DNA from: Veillonellaceae bacterium
GTDB taxonomy: Bacteria; Bacillota_C; Negativicutes; Veillonellales; Veillonellaceae
Direction: 5' to 3'
DNA: 5,574 bases
Assembly: GCA_902834965.1 (NCBI GenBank)
Contig: CADFKY010000070.1
Span: forward strand, 1-5,574
In this document: positions 4,839 to 5,574 of the stretch, piece after piece
How positions within the stretch are numbered: position 1 is the stretch's first letter
Layout: every line of letters begins with the position of its first letter
Translations under genes and position numbers: made by a program
Notes under the pieces: model-generated
What the model was told of the DNA's origin: nothing
Databases searched by the model: none
Seen by the model: the letters and a program-made list of their open reading frames with translations, nothing else

Positions 4839-5574
4839 ATGAAAATTCATCTTTTCCAACAGTGTTTGATTGATATGTTCTACCCTCATGTTGGCATGGC
4901 TGGCGTAGAAGTACTTGAGAGACTAGGTTGCGACCTCGTAGTGCCTAAGAAACAAGTATGCTGTGGACAAATGTTCACAAACTCCGGTTACAATGATGCC
5001 GCTATGGATGCTATTAAGAATACAATCGAATGCTTCGAAAACGCTGACTATGTAGTCAGCATGTCTGGCTCCTGTGCCTTTGCTATTCGCGATGAATACC
5101 AACACTTCTTGGAAGGTCAACCTGAATGGCAACAACGCGCAGAAAAATTGAGCGGAAAAATTTATGAATTCACTGAATTCATTACCGATGTATTGGGTGT
5201 AGAAGATGTTGGCGCACGCTTTGACGAAACTGTTACATACCATACATCTTGCCACGTAACTCGCTTGATGGGTGTAAAAGAACCACCTTTCAAACTCCTT
5301 CGCAATGTAAAAGACCTTAAGTTGATTGAATTACCTCGTGCAGACCGTTGCTGCGGTTTCGGCGGTACATTCTCCGTTAAAAATCCAGAAATTAGCGAAG
5401 TAATGACGCGTGAAAAAGCTTTGGAAATCGCTAGCACTGGTGCTAACGTAATTTCCGGCTCCGACCAAGCTTGCTTGATGAATATTGCAGGTATGCTTGA
5501 CCGTCTTCATAAAGATGGTGAAATCGATCGCCGTATCAAAGTAATGCATATTGCTGAAATCTTAAACTGCCGTT
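4839..5574 (+). CDS. lutA: LutA-type (Fe-S) lactate oxidation protein, CCG domains (3' end cut)
   Basis: The frame runs from ATG 4839 to the window edge without a stop: 245 residues, close to the ~240 usual for LutA/YkgE, so only the last few are missing. GAGG (4827-4830) lies 8 nt upstream. Two cysteine-rich CCG domains are visible: C9, C41-C42 (VCCGQ) and C79 (SGSC) in the first, and C138 (SCH), C171-C172 (CCGFGG) and C212 (ACLMNI) in the second. The spacings fit the CCG pattern that binds an Fe-S cluster, as in heterodisulfide reductase subunit B. The motifs CCGQ...NSGY, YHTSCH, CCGFGGTFSVK and MHIAE are diagnostic of LutA, the cytoplasmic partner of LutB and LutC in L-lactate oxidation to pyruvate. 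lutB and lutC would be expected just downstream but lie outside the window. A GlcF- or HdrB-like role is less likely given the length. Confidence 0.9.
   Translation, partial: MKIHLFQQCLIDMFYPHVGMAGVEVLERLGCDLVVPKKQVCCGQMFTNSGYNDAAMDAIKNTIECFENADYVVSMSGSCAFAIRDEYQHFLEGQPEWQQRAEKLSGKIYEFTEFITDVLGVEDVGARFDETVTYHTSCHVTRLMGVKEPPFKLLRNVKDLKLIELPRADRCCGFGGTFSVKNPEISEVMTREKALEIASTGANVISGSDQACLMNIAGMLDRLHKDGEIDRRIKVMHIAEILNCR

Noticed and set aside
4923..5549. Open frames on the - strand opposite lutA
   Set aside because: The + strand frame carries all LutA cysteine motifs. The - strand frames have no recognisable domains.

Overview
The window most likely comes from a diderm Firmicute of the class Negativicutes, and Veillonella is the best guess. 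The reasons are the low GC content, strong AGGAG-type ribosome binding sites, two secreted Cys-free proteins carrying triple S-layer homology (SLH) domains, and a LutA-type lactate-oxidation protein. Veillonella lives on lactate, and Negativicutes use SLH domains to hold envelope proteins to polyamine-modified peptidoglycan. The genus is an inference; no rRNA or other phylogenetic marker is present.

Left part (1-1216, + strand): the 3' end of a polytopic membrane protein that looks like an OPT-family oligopeptide transporter is followed after 10 nt by a small exported protein of the RsiV/DUF3298 type. The two are probably co-transcribed and end at a strong 14-bp hairpin terminator. A possible three-way-junction RNA fold lies between the second stop codon and that terminator.

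Middle part (1255-4338, - strand): two tandem paralogues encode exported SLH proteins of 541 aa (first transcribed) and 439 aa. Both have a signal peptide, three SLH modules and a related C-terminal domain of about 115 residues that I cannot name. They differ in their spacers: the 541-aa protein has a Thr/Lys/Ala-rich N-terminal tract and an Ala/Lys/Asp-rich 11-residue-repeat linker, while the 439-aa protein has almost no linker. A near-perfect palindromic terminator separates them, and a UUCG-loop terminator ends the second. Convergent transcription from the left operon meets here.

Right part (4339-5574): a 500-bp AT-rich divergent intergenic region separates the SLH genes from a + strand lutA-like gene cut by the window end. 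It holds an extended -10 promoter for the 541-aa SLH gene, a good -35/-10 promoter for lutA with a leader of about 140 nt, a long inverted repeat, an FNR/CRP-like half-site pair and a second inverted repeat just after the predicted lutA start point. The most noteworthy items are the shared unnamed C-terminal domain of the SLH pair and the unexplained symmetric elements in the divergent region. I see no mobile element, CRISPR array, tRNA or rRNA.
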